A DNA stretch of 64,000 nt from Verrucomicrobiota bacterium (GCA_039192515.1 JBCCXA010000018.1:1-64000), one strand, 5' to 3'; positions 8,722 through 17,786 are shown, numbered from the stretch's first letter. Notes: generated by a model not told the origin, from the letters alone. Made by a program: numbers and translations.

Positions 8722-8817
8722 AGTCATTTAGCAAGTTAAGCATTTTCGCCTCATAGCCTTTACGGGAGAAAACTTTCCTATTGCCATCTACCAGATCTCT
8801 TTGCCATATTGTCCCAT

Positions 8818-9438
8818 ATGCATTTATTCTTTAAGTATTTGCTTGTAGTTATTGTTATCACTTGCCTTCAGACAAAGAGTTATGCCACCAAGCCTTACCG
8901 AAGCAAGCTCATTGCCGAAGTTCATAAACTTCATGATCAATCTCAGCAGGGTGATAAAGATGCCACTAAACTGCTGGTAGGAAAACTTGAGCAACTGACC
9001 CAAAAAGATCCTAAGCACCATTTAATGCAAGCGTACCTAGGCAGCGCCTACACCCTAGCTAGCCGCGACGCCTTCCCCGGGCCTAATAAAATCAATTTGC
9101 TAAAAAAAGGATTAAAGAAGATGGACCAAGCCGTTGAGGCAGTTCCTAAAGATGTGTTTGTTCGTTTTATACGAGCTGTCAACAACTATCACTTGCCTAC
9201 CTTTATTAATAGGCGAGATAATGCACGCGCTGATTTTGAGGTATTGCTCGAAACAATTCGTTCGAAACCCAAAGCCTATACCGCTGATATTCGCCAAGCT
9301 ATCCATTACTATGCCGGCTTATCATACAAGCAACTCAAAAGAGAAGAAGATGCCAAAGAATCATGGGTAGAAGGTGTTCATATTCTAGCAACATCCGACC
9401 TTGCTAAGAAAATGAACGCTCAACTCTCAAAGCTGTAA
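8818..9438 (+). CDS. Secreted TPR-repeat protein
   Basis: About 206 residues. I chose the ATG at 8818 rather than the TTG at 8809 because it gives a clean signal peptide (MHLFFKYLLVVIVITCLQT... ending near SYA). The mature part is helical with weak TPR character: KLLVGKLEQLTQKDPKHHLMQAYLGSAY, then ADIRQAIHYYAGLSYKQLKREEDAKESW, which is a clear single TPR-like unit. It is probably periplasmic. The stop is 4 bases before the start of the phosphoribosyltransferase gene, so the two may be cotranscribed. The function is unknown. Confidence 0.75.
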   Translation: MHLFFKYLLVVIVITCLQTKSYATKPYRSKLIAEVHKLHDQSQQGDKDATKLLVGKLEQLTQKDPKHHLMQAYLGSAYTLASRDAFPGPNKINLLKKGLKKMDQAVEAVPKDVFVRFIRAVNNYHLPTFINRRDNARADFEVLLETIRSKPKAYTADIRQAIHYYAGLSYKQLKREEDAKESWVEGVHILATSDLAKKMNAQLSKL

Positions 9439-9442
9439 TGCC

Positions 9443-9991
9443 TTGAAGAAACATTTAGCTCTATCAGCCCCCCAACCTACTCTTCCCGGCCGTACTCTTA
9501 TTTCCTCACGCCGCATTCAAAAACGGATTAAAGAGCTGGCAGAGGAAATCCAAAAGCATTATCGTAGAAAACCACTGACACTCATTGCACTCCTCCATGG
9601 CAGCATTTTTTTCCTAACTGACTTAGTCCGTTATTTGCCCTATCATGTGCAAATTGAGTGCTGGAATATCTCTAGTTACGAGAACAAAAGGTCAACCGGA
9701 ATCGTCAAAGGCTTAGAATACCACAAAAGTGATTACAGCAAACGCCATGTATTATTAATTGACGACATCCTGGACACAGGTCTTACCCTATTTAAAACTA
9801 TCTCACACCTCAATGGCCTGGGTGCTAAAGATGTGAAGTCTTGTGTTCTCTTGGTCAAAAAAATTGAACGTCCGTACCCAGTCATGCCAACTTGGTGGGG
9901 TTTTGAAATTCCCAATCAATTTGTCGTAGGCTACGGACTAGACCTGAACGACAAATACCGCCCACTCCCCATGATTCGAACGATAGATTAA
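9443..9991 (+). CDS. hpt: Hypoxanthine phosphoribosyltransferase-like protein
   Basis: 182 residues, the usual length for bacterial HPRT. The PRPP-binding loop is visible as VLLIDDILDTGLTL, with LIALLHGSIFFLTDLVR matching the family's GxxxFxxDL region and FVVGYGLDLNDKYRPLP matching its C-terminal FVVGYGLDY..YR.LP signature. It salvages hypoxanthine and/or guanine with PRPP to the nucleoside monophosphate. The apparent start is a TTG at 9443, because the nearby ATG at 9438 runs into a stop at once; a start slightly downstream is possible. It follows the secreted TPR gene by 4 bases. Confidence 0.92.
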   Translation: MKKHLALSAPQPTLPGRTLISSRRIQKRIKELAEEIQKHYRRKPLTLIALLHGSIFFLTDLVRYLPYHVQIECWNISSYENKRSTGIVKGLEYHKSDYSKRHVLLIDDILDTGLTLFKTISHLNGLGAKDVKSCVLLVKKIERPYPVMPTWWGFEIPNQFVVGYGLDLNDKYRPLPMIRTID

Positions 9992-10085
9992 AAGATAACT
10001 AATAAGTGAGAGATAGAGGACAGCTCTGCTTCATTTGCAACGCAGTATTTCCTATCTGCTTTATTATAAGACTTAATAACTTCTT

Positions 10086-10472
10086 TTAGTAAGGGCCGAC
10101 AATGAAGATACGGCCTTGAGGGTCTTTCATCTTCTTCCCGGGAGCAGCCCCACGAACATTTAGCTTCGTGCCATCATAAGGATTGATAACCACGCCAGGA
10201 TTATTAGGATCACGTTGTGCTTCAGGATAGGCAATGTTTCCTTCATTAGCAGCATTAGCTCCTGCACCTATGAGGGCTCCGCCAGCAGCACCAGCTAATG
10301 CACCGATAGCAGCACCTTCTCCACCCCCAACAAGAGCACCAATTCCAGCACCAGTTCCTGCACCCACGGCAGATGAACCAACAACAGTGCCAGTGCCGGG
10401 CGAGGTTGAGTTACAAGAAGAGAAAACGGCTAGAATAGCCACCAAAGAAAGCGGAGTAATTTGTTTCAACAT
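10086..10472 (-). CDS. Glycine-zipper lipoprotein
   Basis: 128 residues from the ATG at 10472 (MLKQITPL...); the frame extends to 10505 but the added residues spoil the signal peptide. The signal peptide ends in VFSSC, so C20 is probably lipidated. Next is a long Gly/Ala zipper (GAGTGAGIGALVGGGEGAA and following), as in outer-membrane glycine-zipper proteins of the SlyB/OmpA-like type. The C-terminal 50 residues (YPEAQRDPNNPG onward) are polar and look folded, with a repeated PxG pattern. It is convergent with hpt. Probably an envelope structural lipoprotein; no specific role can be given. Confidence 0.85.
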   Translation of the reverse strand: MLKQITPLSLVAILAVFSSCNSTSPGTGTVVGSSAVGAGTGAGIGALVGGGEGAAIGALAGAAGGALIGAGANAANEGNIAYPEAQRDPNNPGVVINPYDGTKLNVRGAAPGKKMKDPQGRIFIVGPY

Positions 10473-10711
10473 ACTAAGAACCTTATTCTTTACATCTTTA
10501 GACAATAGTCTAGCAAAAACGGTTCAATATTCTTTTCAGAATTTATGAGACAAGCATCAAGCCAATCACCTGTTAAGTGAATAAAGACTAAAAGTATCCA
10601 AATAGAATAGATCCCACCAGCACGAGAAGAATCAATCCTAGGATTTAAAAGCCCCTCGCCTATGCCAGAGCTTTGACAAGTGTTTTATATTGAACCTAGT
10701 ATCAACCATAA

Positions 10712-11401
10712 GTGAGATTACGTTACACATTACCGGCATTCTGCCTGTTATCGCTTATCATTGCTATCATTGGAATCCAAGTCATTCTTCAGAAAATATC
10801 AGATATCCCAACCGATGCTCTTACGGCAACACAGCAAAAGACCCAAGAACTTCTCTCCAAAACATCCGAGTTATTTGAAGAGATACTGCAAGTGCAGCCT
10901 AAGATCATCATGAACCAAGAAGTCATTCAAAAACAATCTGCACCCATTACTGAACTGGCCATGATCGAACAAGAATTTACCTTTACTTACGAATGGAAGC
11001 ATCGCTGGCTGACCAGCACAAAAAAAATGAAACTTACTTCATCATTTAGAGCAAAGGCAGGCTTTGACCTACAAGAATCCTTCCAATTGCTTTATGACCA
11101 AGAATCACAATCCGTCACTGCCTCATTACCTGCAGCCAAGCTTTTGAGCATCGAGCAAATTGGCATGATCGATAGCCATAATGAGCATGGCTGGATTAAC
11201 CGCATTCAAGAATCGGAAAGAGAGGAGGTTCTCAATCTTTTTTTACAAGCTGCACGCATGCACGCCAATCAAACCGATCTAGCTTGGCAAGCCGAAGAAC
11301 AAATCACACAACAACTTAAAGAACTTGCCCAACAGCAAAACATTCCCATCTCTCTTAACTTTGGCCATATTGAAGGCAATCTCCCCAGCACTAAATTTTA
11401 G
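10712..11401 (+). CDS. Membrane-anchored DUF4230-like protein
   Basis: 229 residues. An N-terminal hydrophobic segment (residues 5-26) acts as signal anchor, followed by a short coiled-coil-like stretch (ALTATQQKTQELLSKTSELFEEI). The rest, with a strand-rich core (EFTFTYEWKHRWLTS...SFRAKAGFDL...VTASLPAAKLLSIEQ), matches the layout of DUF4230 proteins. The start is GTG at 10712. Its TAG stop abuts the ATG of the exonuclease gene at 11402, so the two are an operon. The function of the family is not established; the bulk should lie outside the cytoplasmic membrane. Confidence 0.75.
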   Translation: MRLRYTLPAFCLLSLIIAIIGIQVILQKISDIPTDALTATQQKTQELLSKTSELFEEILQVQPKIIMNQEVIQKQSAPITELAMIEQEFTFTYEWKHRWLTSTKKMKLTSSFRAKAGFDLQESFQLLYDQESQSVTASLPAAKLLSIEQIGMIDSHNEHGWINRIQESEREEVLNLFLQAARMHANQTDLAWQAEEQITQQLKELAQQQNIPISLNFGHIEGNLPSTKF

Positions 11402-12004
11402 ATGAGAGCCCTTGATGCGAAATTCATTGTTATAGATTTTGAAACCACTGGTACTGTTCAGAATCTGCCATCCGAACCTTGGCAAATAGGCTATGTGTGC
11501 GTGGAAGATGGTAGCATTGATCCGCAAAAGTCCTTTATGAGCCACCTAAAAATAGGTAATAGACCTTTTCACCCGCGTGCTCCTGGTAATTACCACCAGC
11601 TACGTGACCAACTAGAGATGTCCCCTACTCTTACCTCTTTATGGCCTCAACTCTCTCCCACCTTAGGAAATCTTCCACTTGCTGCCCACAATATCTCAGT
11701 TGAACGGAATATTCTTACCCAATACATACCACTGCATCAACTAGGCCCTTGGATTGATACCCTGCAACTTGCACGAAAAGCTTTACCCAACCTAAAATCT
11801 TATGCCCTAGAAGATTTGTCCCAGGCATTAGAGCTGACTTCAGATTTAAAAAAACTCTGCCCGGAACTTGCTCCCCATGATGCCCTCTATGATGCCTCCG
11901 CCTCCGCATTACTCCTTCTTTTCATTCTCAAGCAAGATGGTTGGCAAGACTGTTCTCTAGAATACTTATCCCAGCTATCTACACGTAATTCATCAAATGG
12001 CTAG
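11402..12004 (+). CDS. DnaQ-like DEDDh 3'-5' exonuclease
   Basis: 200 residues forming a single exonuclease domain. Exo I is FIVIDFETTG with D12 and E14; Exo II is around LAAHNISVERNIL; Exo III is HDALYDASAS, giving the final His and Asp of the DEDDh set. This matches the epsilon-subunit/ExoX/RNase T superfamily of metal-dependent 3'-5' exonucleases. No other domain is attached, so it could be a proofreading subunit or a stand-alone repair nuclease. It begins directly after the stop of the DUF4230-like gene, and a degenerate repeat starts about 25 bases after its own stop. Confidence 0.88.
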   Translation: MRALDAKFIVIDFETTGTVQNLPSEPWQIGYVCVEDGSIDPQKSFMSHLKIGNRPFHPRAPGNYHQLRDQLEMSPTLTSLWPQLSPTLGNLPLAAHNISVERNILTQYIPLHQLGPWIDTLQLARKALPNLKSYALEDLSQALELTSDLKKLCPELAPHDALYDASASALLLLFILKQDGWQDCSLEYLSQLSTRNSSNG

Positions 12005-12030
12005 TGCATACAAAAAGCAGTGTTGAAGAC

Positions 12031-12420
12031 AGATGATATCATAGAAGTTGAGCAAGATGCCTAAAAGCTTAGAGCATTTTTTAATTCATTTTAAAAATCC
12101 ATTTGTCCTACCCCAGTTCAAACGGGGTATCCGGAAGATTGAATTATTCATAGAGTTTTCTATCGGATTGATCCCCCTGATATCAACACGGATCCAAGCA
12201 CCAAGTCATTACACAGATCTCAAGAGGCTTTCAGCGGTGAAACAAGAGCGTAATAGGTTAGATTAGGCCGGTTGCCTATTCACGAGAAAATGCAAAAAGT
12301 TACAAGAAAAGAGAGTCGACTAAGTTATATCAGTGGATGATCTCTCTAGGAGACTCTATGTTTCCTGGGCCCAAGATCTTAGCTCGATCTTTATCTCTGT
12401 GGCATGATGGTAGCTAAACT
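12031..12420 (+). repeat. Degenerate dispersed repeat, copy 1 (longest)
   Basis: This copy starts with GATGAT and GAAGTTGAGCAAGATGC and runs for about 390 bases. It shares long alignable stretches with inverted copies at about 16950-17225 and 63265-63520, and shorter ones with the copies at 17661, 31321 and 62757. The frame with the best amino-acid conservation between copies is on this strand (SLEHFLIHFKNPF..., FI.F..GLI), suggesting remnants of a repeated gene rather than a structural repeat. I do not recognise the ancestral protein. The whole gap 12005-12491 contains only this repeat and the end of the holA transcript region. Confidence 0.75.
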
Positions 12421-12491
12421 TGGAATCGCTCCGAGTTACAGCGTCACACTTCCTGGACTCCAATTATTGGTTCATCACATCACGAAAAAAA

Positions 12492-13586
12492 TCATTTCCC
12501 ACAAATAAATAAAATAGTTGACTCCAATAGTTGTTGCTTATCGGGTCCAGTTGTCAGCATTTTTTTATGGGTTTGGTAGAGTTTTTCTACAGCAGCAAAC
12601 CATTTTTTTGAAGGCTGATGACGCGCTTGTTGCGTGATACGTTGCAATCGGAAGGGGTTTGGCTTAGCTCCTTTCTTAGTCGTTGGCAAAAGATCTTCAC
12701 CTTCTGGAGTAATCACAACATTCGTATAGCGCCCATTTTGTTCAAGGCGCAATTTACCTGTCTCAAACAAATGCATGCACAAGGCAGCTAGCCTGATGTG
12801 CCGGCTGAGTAGAATTAAAACACCCACCTCACTCTCACCCTGGCGCATCAGTTGTTTGAGAATCAATAAGGCCTCAGTAGAATTGCCCAACGTGACGGCA
12901 TCGCACAAATCCCAAATCAGTAACTCTCGATTGCCAGAAACAATATGACGCAAATCACTCTCTGTAATCCTTGAGTCTGGATGAGCATACAGAGCAAGCT
13001 TTTCTATTTCCATTTGTAAAGCCCGCTTATCATTGCCCAAGAGCTCCACCAAACGCTCCGCAACCTCATGGGGAGCCTGCAAGCCTTCTCGCTCCAACAT
13101 CTTGAGCACTTCTTTTACCCAGACAGCTTCACTTCGAGGATTATTAATATCAGGACGATCTAATAATTCGATAAGACCAAGCTTCTGAAACTTTTTGTAA
13201 AACGCTTTTCTCTTATCAATACCGATAGCTGTAATCACTAGCCTTGCTTCATGGGGAGCTGTATCCTTGGCAACTTCTAAGAGCTTTTCGAGACGCTTTT
13301 TAACTTCCTCACTCCTAGAGGTCACGGTATCTGCCACAAAATTACAATGCCTCAAATGAACCAACTTACTGCCACCTAAAAAGGAAAGGGTCAACATGGA
13401 CTCAATAGCCTGCTCAAGTTTTCGACAAGCGTCGTCTACATTCTCAGCGTCTCCCGCTACAACCTCTAAATTCATCTCATCCTCAGGTTTCAAAGCCTCC
13501 ACCAAAACTTTACCCCTCTCCTTGATGGCAAATTCATCATCCCCAGACACTAATATATGTTTCGCTTTCAGCTTGCTCTCGCTCAT
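12492..13586 (-). CDS. holA: DNA polymerase III delta subunit
   Basis: About 364 residues from the ATG at 13586 (MSESKLKAKHILVSGDDEF); an upstream in-frame start exists but would overlap the divergent HIT gene. The layout is that of HolA: an N-terminal AAA+-like domain opening with ILVSGDDEF and the LTLSFLGGSKLVHLRH segment. Next come the middle lid (EVAERLVELLGNDKRALQMEIEKLALYA) and a C-terminal collar domain ending TILFICGK. Delta opens the sliding clamp as part of the clamp loader. It is slightly longer than the usual 330-345 residues. It is divergent from the HIT gene with 25 bases between starts. Confidence 0.92.
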   Translation of the reverse strand: MSESKLKAKHILVSGDDEFAIKERGKVLVEALKPEDEMNLEVVAGDAENVDDACRKLEQAIESMLTLSFLGGSKLVHLRHCNFVADTVTSRSEEVKKRLEKLLEVAKDTAPHEARLVITAIGIDKRKAFYKKFQKLGLIELLDRPDINNPRSEAVWVKEVLKMLEREGLQAPHEVAERLVELLGNDKRALQMEIEKLALYAHPDSRITESDLRHIVSGNRELLIWDLCDAVTLGNSTEALLILKQLMRQGESEVGVLILLSRHIRLAALCMHLFETGKLRLEQNGRYTNVVITPEGEDLLPTTKKGAKPNPFRLQRITQQARHQPSKKWFAAVEKLYQTHKKMLTTGPDKQQLLESTILFICGK

Positions 13587-13611
13587 GAATGTAATGCTAT
13601 GGTACACCCCT

Positions 13612-14100
13612 ATGGAACACTTATGGGCCCCTTGGCGCAATCAATATGTTGAAGGAAAGAAAGTCCGCTCCGAGCATCTCTTTTATGAAATTGGGCAATC
13701 TACGGAAGATGAAAAGCATCATGTCATCTACCGTTCCAAGAGCTGCTATGCACTGCTTAACAAGTACCCCTATAATTCTGGCCACTTGATGGTAATCCCT
13801 TACCAGGAGATTAGCTGCTTGCAAGAGCTTTCAGAATCTGAACTTTTAGACCTATGGGCCACGGTCAACGAAATGACTCAACTGCTCAAGGATGCTTATC
13901 AGCCTCACGGTTTCAACGTTGGCATCAATATGGGACTCGGATCTGGAGCTGGATTCCCCCAGCATTTACACGTCCATGTTGTCCCTAGATGGAAAGACGA
14001 TGCTAATTTTCTCACCACGACAGCAGAAACCCGCGTGCACCCGCACGATCTAGACGTCGTCTACAAAACTCTCAAAAAGGCTTTACAAAAGGAAATCTGA
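13612..14100 (+). CDS. HIT-family nucleotide hydrolase/transferase
   Basis: 162 residues starting [13 protein letters not shown], the usual N-terminus of this HIT subgroup (Ap4A phosphorylase / ATP adenylyltransferase-like). The histidine triad is [11 protein letters not shown] with H118, H120 and H122, and [10 protein letters not shown] and GFNVGINMG give the rest of the fold. The open frame extends upstream to 13396 only because it runs antisense through holA. It probably acts on dinucleoside polyphosphates or adenylylated substrates. hisG follows 20 bases downstream and is likely cotranscribed. Confidence 0.92.
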   Translation: MEHLWAPWRNQYVEGKKVRSEHLFYEIGQSTEDEKHHVIYRSKSCYALLNKYPYNSGHLMVIPYQEISCLQELSESELLDLWATVNEMTQLLKDAYQPHGFNVGINMGLGSGAGFPQHLHVHVVPRWKDDANFLTTTAETRVHPHDLDVVYKTLKKALQKEI

Positions 14101-14120
14101 TCCGCACGCTGCTTCGCCCA

Positions 14121-15008
14121 ATGAAGCCACATCTTAAAAAAAAGATACGCATAGGCCTACCCAAAGGTAGTCTCCAGGACAGCACCTTAAAGCTTTTCCA
14201 AAAGGCTGGCTACCGCATTGTTCTCTCTAGCAGATCTTACAAACCGAATATCGACGACCCGGATCTCGAAATTAGACTCCTTAGAGCACAAGAAATTGCA
14301 AGATACGTGGAACAAGGCTTTTTAGATATTGGTCTCACAGGTAAAGACTGGGTTCATGAGACTAATTCTAAGGTCGAAGTGCTATGCGATCTTCCTTTTA
14401 GTAAAGCGACCAGTGCTCCTGCTCGCTGGGTTCTGGTGGTCCCGGAGCAATCAAAAATCAAGAAGCCCACTGATTTACAAGGCAAACGAATTGCTACAGA
14501 AGCTGTTCATATGACTAAAAGTTACCTGCGTAAGCATAAAATCAAAGCCGCAGTAGAGTTTTCATGGGGCGCCACCGAAGTTAAAGTCCCCGAGTTGGTC
14601 GATGCCATAGTCGATATCACTGAGACGGGTTCCTCACTACGGGCCAACAAATTAAGAATCGTTGACACACTCATTGAATCTTACCCTCAGCTCATCGCCA
14701 ACAAACAAATTATCCAGAAGCCAGCGGTGAAGAAGAAGATAGATACCATGATTCTACTCCTAAAAGGAGCCATGGAAGCCCGTAACAAAGTGGGCCTAAA
14801 AATGAATCTCCCTGAAAAACAATTAAAAGATATACTTAAAAAGCTTCCGGCCCTACGTAATCCGACAGTAGCCCATTTAGCTGACTCTAGCTGGGTTGCT
14901 ATTGAAACTGTCATTGATGAGCACGTTGTCCGTGAGATTATACCCCAGCTCAAAGAACACGGAGCGGAGGGAATTATCGAATATCCATTAAATAAGGTTG
15001 TCTATTAA
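14121..15008 (+). CDS. hisG: ATP phosphoribosyltransferase, long form
   Basis: 295 residues, the long single-gene form of HisG that carries its own C-terminal regulatory domain and needs no HisZ. Visible features are [17 protein letters not shown] at the N-terminus, [23 protein letters not shown], and [19 protein letters not shown] for the PRPP/ATP sites. The C-terminal ACT-like histidine-binding domain (about 220-295) contains [10 protein letters not shown]. It catalyses the first step of histidine synthesis: ATP + PRPP to phosphoribosyl-ATP. No other his gene is in the window. The HIT gene lies upstream on the same strand, and a tiny ribosomal-protein-like gene follows. Confidence 0.95.
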   Translation: MKPHLKKKIRIGLPKGSLQDSTLKLFQKAGYRIVLSSRSYKPNIDDPDLEIRLLRAQEIARYVEQGFLDIGLTGKDWVHETNSKVEVLCDLPFSKATSAPARWVLVVPEQSKIKKPTDLQGKRIATEAVHMTKSYLRKHKIKAAVEFSWGATEVKVPELVDAIVDITETGSSLRANKLRIVDTLIESYPQLIANKQIIQKPAVKKKIDTMILLLKGAMEARNKVGLKMNLPEKQLKDILKKLPALRNPTVAHLADSSWVAIETVIDEHVVREIIPQLKEHGAEGIIEYPLNKVVY

Positions 15009-15039
15009 GAAAAAATCGCTTTAATAAAGCGCTCTCATT

Positions 15040-15144
15040 ATGGGATCAATTAAAAAGAAACGTAAAACAAAGATTGCAAAGCATAAACGCAAAAAACGCA
15101 TGAAGGCAAATCGCCACAAGAAGCGTTTGCGTTACAAGTCTTAA
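15040..15144 (+). CDS. Tiny basic bS22/AURKAIP1-COX24-like ribosomal protein
   Basis: 34 codons, ATG at 15040 and TAA at 15142-15144. The product begins MGSIKKKRKTKIAKHKRKKR and ends RLRYKS, with about 20 Lys/Arg residues and one Ser-Ile core. This is the pattern of the AURKAIP1/COX24 domain, the family of mitochondrial mS38 and mycobacterial ribosomal protein bS22. I infer a small-subunit ribosomal protein; the length fits. It lies 31 bases after hisG with a small hairpin (CGCTTT-AAT-AAAGCG) between, and 17 bases before the next gene. Confidence 0.8.
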   Translation: MGSIKKKRKTKIAKHKRKKRMKANRHKKRLRYKS

Positions 15145-15161
15145 TCCAGTAAATTTAAGGG

Positions 15162-16934
15162 GTGGTTCAATATATCATTACCCTATTAATTGCTTCAGGG
15201 GCATCTGTTCTCACTGCGGCTGTTGATGGTAATGCGGGACAAACCTCTGATAGCATCATTGGGTCAGGACAAGTTCAGACTTCCGAGCAATTACACAAAA
15301 GCACGTCGAAGGCACCTTCTAGACGCACCTCAGAGGAACGTCGAGACCTTGCTGAAGCCCTTGCTAATTTTGCTATGGGTCGGCAAGCCGAGGAAAGGGG
15401 AAAATTTGCTGACGCACTCAAATACTATGAGCAAGCTGCCGTTTTAGATAAGGAATTTGACCAAATCCCTATCCGTCAAGCGCTCGTACATTTACGTAAA
15501 CAAAACATCCAAAAAGCCGTCACGCTTCTTCAAGAGCATCTAGAAATCTCTCCAAACTCACCAGATTTCCACTCTCTTCTCGCTTATTGTTATACACTTA
15601 AAGGTGACTTCACTCAGGCGATGTCTCATGCTAGAGACGCACTAGCAGGTGATCCCTCACTTATCGCAAATTACCCCATCATCGTCGAAGGGCTTACCCT
15701 TCAAGGTAAAAATGAGGAAATTGGTGACCTCCTTCAGCAAGCTAAAGATACCGAGTCAGATGATGCTGGCCTTTATCTTCGTTTGGGTCAAATGTGGCTA
15801 AAAATACTGAGCAACTCGAACAGAAACATCACCAAAACAGAGCACTATCAAAAGGTCTTACCCCTATTTAATAAGGCGCTTGAAATCAATCCCGATCACT
15901 CTGACTTGCTGGTTAATGTTGCAGAAATTTCTTTTCGTGCTGGAGAATACGACCGCGCTATTGAGCTGTATGAAAAGATATTATCTCAAAAAGAAAATTC
16001 ACCCAACGTTCTCGAACACCTTGCCATTGCATTCCTCGCAACTGACAACCAGCAGCGTGCCATTGAGGTGCTTGAGAAAATCTTAGAGATAAAACCTCAG
16101 CATACGGTGCTCTACCCTATGTTGGCCGAACTCCACCTAAAGCAAAATAACTTAGAAAAAGCTGAGGATTACTATCATCTATGCACGTTGATGAACGACC
16201 CGGACCCGCGATTTTATGTGCAGCTTTTACAGATTCAGCTAGATCGCAAAGATTATGAAAAAACGCTCGAAACAGTCCTTAAGGCTGAAAAGCTTTTCCC
16301 GAACATTACCAACTTCAAGCTTATAAGAGCGCAGGTAATTATCTTACAAAAAAACTACATTAAAGCTGAAGAATTACTCAGTGAAATAGAAAATGAAGCC
16401 TTGAGTCGCAACCCTAAGTTACTGACACAAGGTTTTTACCTGGAATATGCCTCTATTGCAGAGAAGAATAAAAACTACCGCACTGCTGAACGGCTATTGC
16501 GTAAACTTATCGACCTAAACCCTGATGATCATCAAGCACTCAACTTTTTGGGTTATATGTGGGCCGAGCTCGGCATCAACCTCGCCGAGGCCGAGGCTAT
16601 GATTGTTAAGGCGCTTAGCTTTCAGCCTAATAATCCAGCTTACCTCGATAGCCTGGGCTGGGTTTATTATAAGATGGAAGAATATGACGAAGCTATTGCT
16701 TATCTAAAAAAATCCATCAAATATATGGAACCCAATGTCGACCCCGTCATTTACGATCACTTGGGAGATGCTTATGAAAGGACGGGCCAAATTCACCTGG
16801 CAATTGAAACTTGGCAAAAAGCCCTCCCCCAAGCTTCGGACCTCAAAGAAGCTCTAAGCTCCAAGATAGAAAGAGTCTCCAAGGCTTTATCCCAGCAAGT
16901 AAGAAGTGACGCTGAGCCTTCAAAAAGTCAGTAA
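15162..16934 (+). CDS. Secreted multi-TPR protein
   Basis: 590 residues. A short signal peptide (MVQYIITLLIASGASVLTAA) is followed by a polar linker and then at least ten TPR units covering about 65-575. Examples are AEERGKFADALKYYEQAAVLD, YDRAIELYEKILSQKENSP, NYRTAERLLRKLIDLNPDD and YDEAIAYLKKSI. Such proteins are common in this phylum; the domain is a protein-binding scaffold in the periplasm or at the outer membrane. The start is GTG at 15162 immediately after an AAGG run. No enzymatic domain is visible. It is probably cotranscribed with hisG and the tiny gene upstream. Confidence 0.88.
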   Translation: MVQYIITLLIASGASVLTAAVDGNAGQTSDSIIGSGQVQTSEQLHKSTSKAPSRRTSEERRDLAEALANFAMGRQAEERGKFADALKYYEQAAVLDKEFDQIPIRQALVHLRKQNIQKAVTLLQEHLEISPNSPDFHSLLAYCYTLKGDFTQAMSHARDALAGDPSLIANYPIIVEGLTLQGKNEEIGDLLQQAKDTESDDAGLYLRLGQMWLKILSNSNRNITKTEHYQKVLPLFNKALEINPDHSDLLVNVAEISFRAGEYDRAIELYEKILSQKENSPNVLEHLAIAFLATDNQQRAIEVLEKILEIKPQHTVLYPMLAELHLKQNNLEKAEDYYHLCTLMNDPDPRFYVQLLQIQLDRKDYEKTLETVLKAEKLFPNITNFKLIRAQVIILQKNYIKAEELLSEIENEALSRNPKLLTQGFYLEYASIAEKNKNYRTAERLLRKLIDLNPDDHQALNFLGYMWAELGINLAEAEAMIVKALSFQPNNPAYLDSLGWVYYKMEEYDEAIAYLKKSIKYMEPNVDPVIYDHLGDAYERTGQIHLAIETWQKALPQASDLKEALSSKIERVSKALSQQVRSDAEPSKSQ

Positions 16935-16949
16935 AACATCGATCAATAG

Positions 16950-17225
16950 ACTCGGGGGATACTCTAAAGAGCTTTTTTTCTCCATTCTGTCGCGTGCATT
17001 TTCTTATAAATTAGCAACTGTGTTTCGTACGAGCTGTCCATTATCTGAGTTCATCAGTAAAAGCCTCTAGTTGAGACCTGAAATTAGCCTCATAATACCT
17101 GGATCAGGACTGATATCGGAGAATCAATCCCGTGAAAAAAACTATGAATACTTGGATCTCCGGGAGACCTCGATTGAACTGGATTATGATAAATAAGGGA
17201 TATTTAAATTTGATTCAAAAATACT
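16950..17225 (-). repeat. Degenerate dispersed repeat, inverted copy 2
   Basis: The reverse complement of this stretch aligns with copy 1 at 12031-12420. Shared landmarks are CCAGTTCAA..G.GGT..CCGG, TATTCATAG, GGATTGAT, a GATATCA core, and AAGAAAATGCA. Amino-acid conservation follows the same frame as copy 1 (FNRG...I..FI.FF.GLI). It fills almost the whole gap between the TPR gene and the arfB-like gene and ends about 25 bases before the arfB-like start. No gene is visible in 16935-17249 apart from it. Confidence 0.7.
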
Positions 17226-17249
17226 CTAAATCGCGATAACCTTTGTGTA

Positions 17250-17654
17250 ATGACCCCTTTAGGCTTACCCGATGAACTCATTAAACGCATGCATGCTCAA
17301 GGCATTTTCGAGGATGATCTTGAGGAGGTTTTTGCACGCTCCTCAGGACCTGGAGGTCAGAACGTTAACAAGGTCTCTACATCGGTCACTTTAAAACATC
17401 TTCCCACAAGTGTGGTGATTCGGGTGCAAACTTCTCGCTCACAAAGTACGAATCGGCGCCTTGCTCGCGAGCGCTTAGTCACGTTTTTCGAGAAAAAGAG
17501 GGAGAAAGGCAAGCTCAATCGTCAAGCCCAACAGCGCCGCAAGCGTATTGCCAAAGCAAAAAGACCAAAAAACGTTCAGGAACAAATTCTCAAGCAAAAG
17601 AAGCGACGCTCCATCATCAAGCGCCTCAGAAAAGTTACAACTAACGATTGGTAA
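17250..17654 (+). CDS. arfB: ArfB/ICT1-like peptidyl-tRNA hydrolase (ribosome rescue)
   Basis: 134 residues, the normal length for YaeJ/ArfB. The release-factor catalytic motif is RSSGPGGQNVNKVSTSV with GGQ at 35-37. The C-terminal third is extremely Lys/Arg-rich (RQAQQRRKRIAKAKRPKN onward), matching the basic tail that ArfB inserts in the empty mRNA channel of stalled ribosomes. It lacks the codon-reading domain of true release factors. It should hydrolyse peptidyl-tRNA on non-stop complexes. The gene stands alone, with an inverted repeat copy upstream and a direct copy just downstream, which may point to past mobility of the flanks. Confidence 0.88.
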   Translation: MTPLGLPDELIKRMHAQGIFEDDLEEVFARSSGPGGQNVNKVSTSVTLKHLPTSVVIRVQTSRSQSTNRRLARERLVTFFEKKREKGKLNRQAQQRRKRIAKAKRPKNVQEQILKQKKRRSIIKRLRKVTTNDW

Positions 17655-17660
17655 AAACCA

Positions 17661-17745
17661 AAATGATGCAATAAAAGTTGAACGAGATGCGTAAGAGCTT
17701 AAGCCACCGTGAAAAGTGCTGCGTTCTTGGATGCTCCCGTTTAAA
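17661..17745 (+). repeat. Degenerate dispersed repeat, short copy 3
   Basis: It begins 7 bases after the arfB-like stop: AATGATGCAATAAAAGTTGA then CGAGATGCGTAAGAGCTTAA, matching the left ends of the copies at 12031 and 62757. The match fades after about 60-80 bases. It lies in opposite orientation to copy 2 on the other side of the arfB-like gene. Confidence 0.6.
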
Positions 17746-17786
17746 CAAAGTAGGACAAAACCAAAAGGAGTTTGGAGTTTTTACTT

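Noticed and set aside
10234..10548. Long Ala/Pro-rich plus-strand frame
   Set aside because: It is the antisense of the glycine-zipper lipoprotein; low-complexity GC-rich codons keep the opposite frame open.
12048..12266. Plus-strand open frame of 72 codons
   Set aside because: It lies inside repeat copy 1; the other copies have stops in the matching frame, so I treat it as a remnant, not a gene.
13396..13611. N-terminal extension of the HIT gene
   Set aside because: It is antisense to holA and Ser-rich; the HIT family starts at [10 protein letters not shown].
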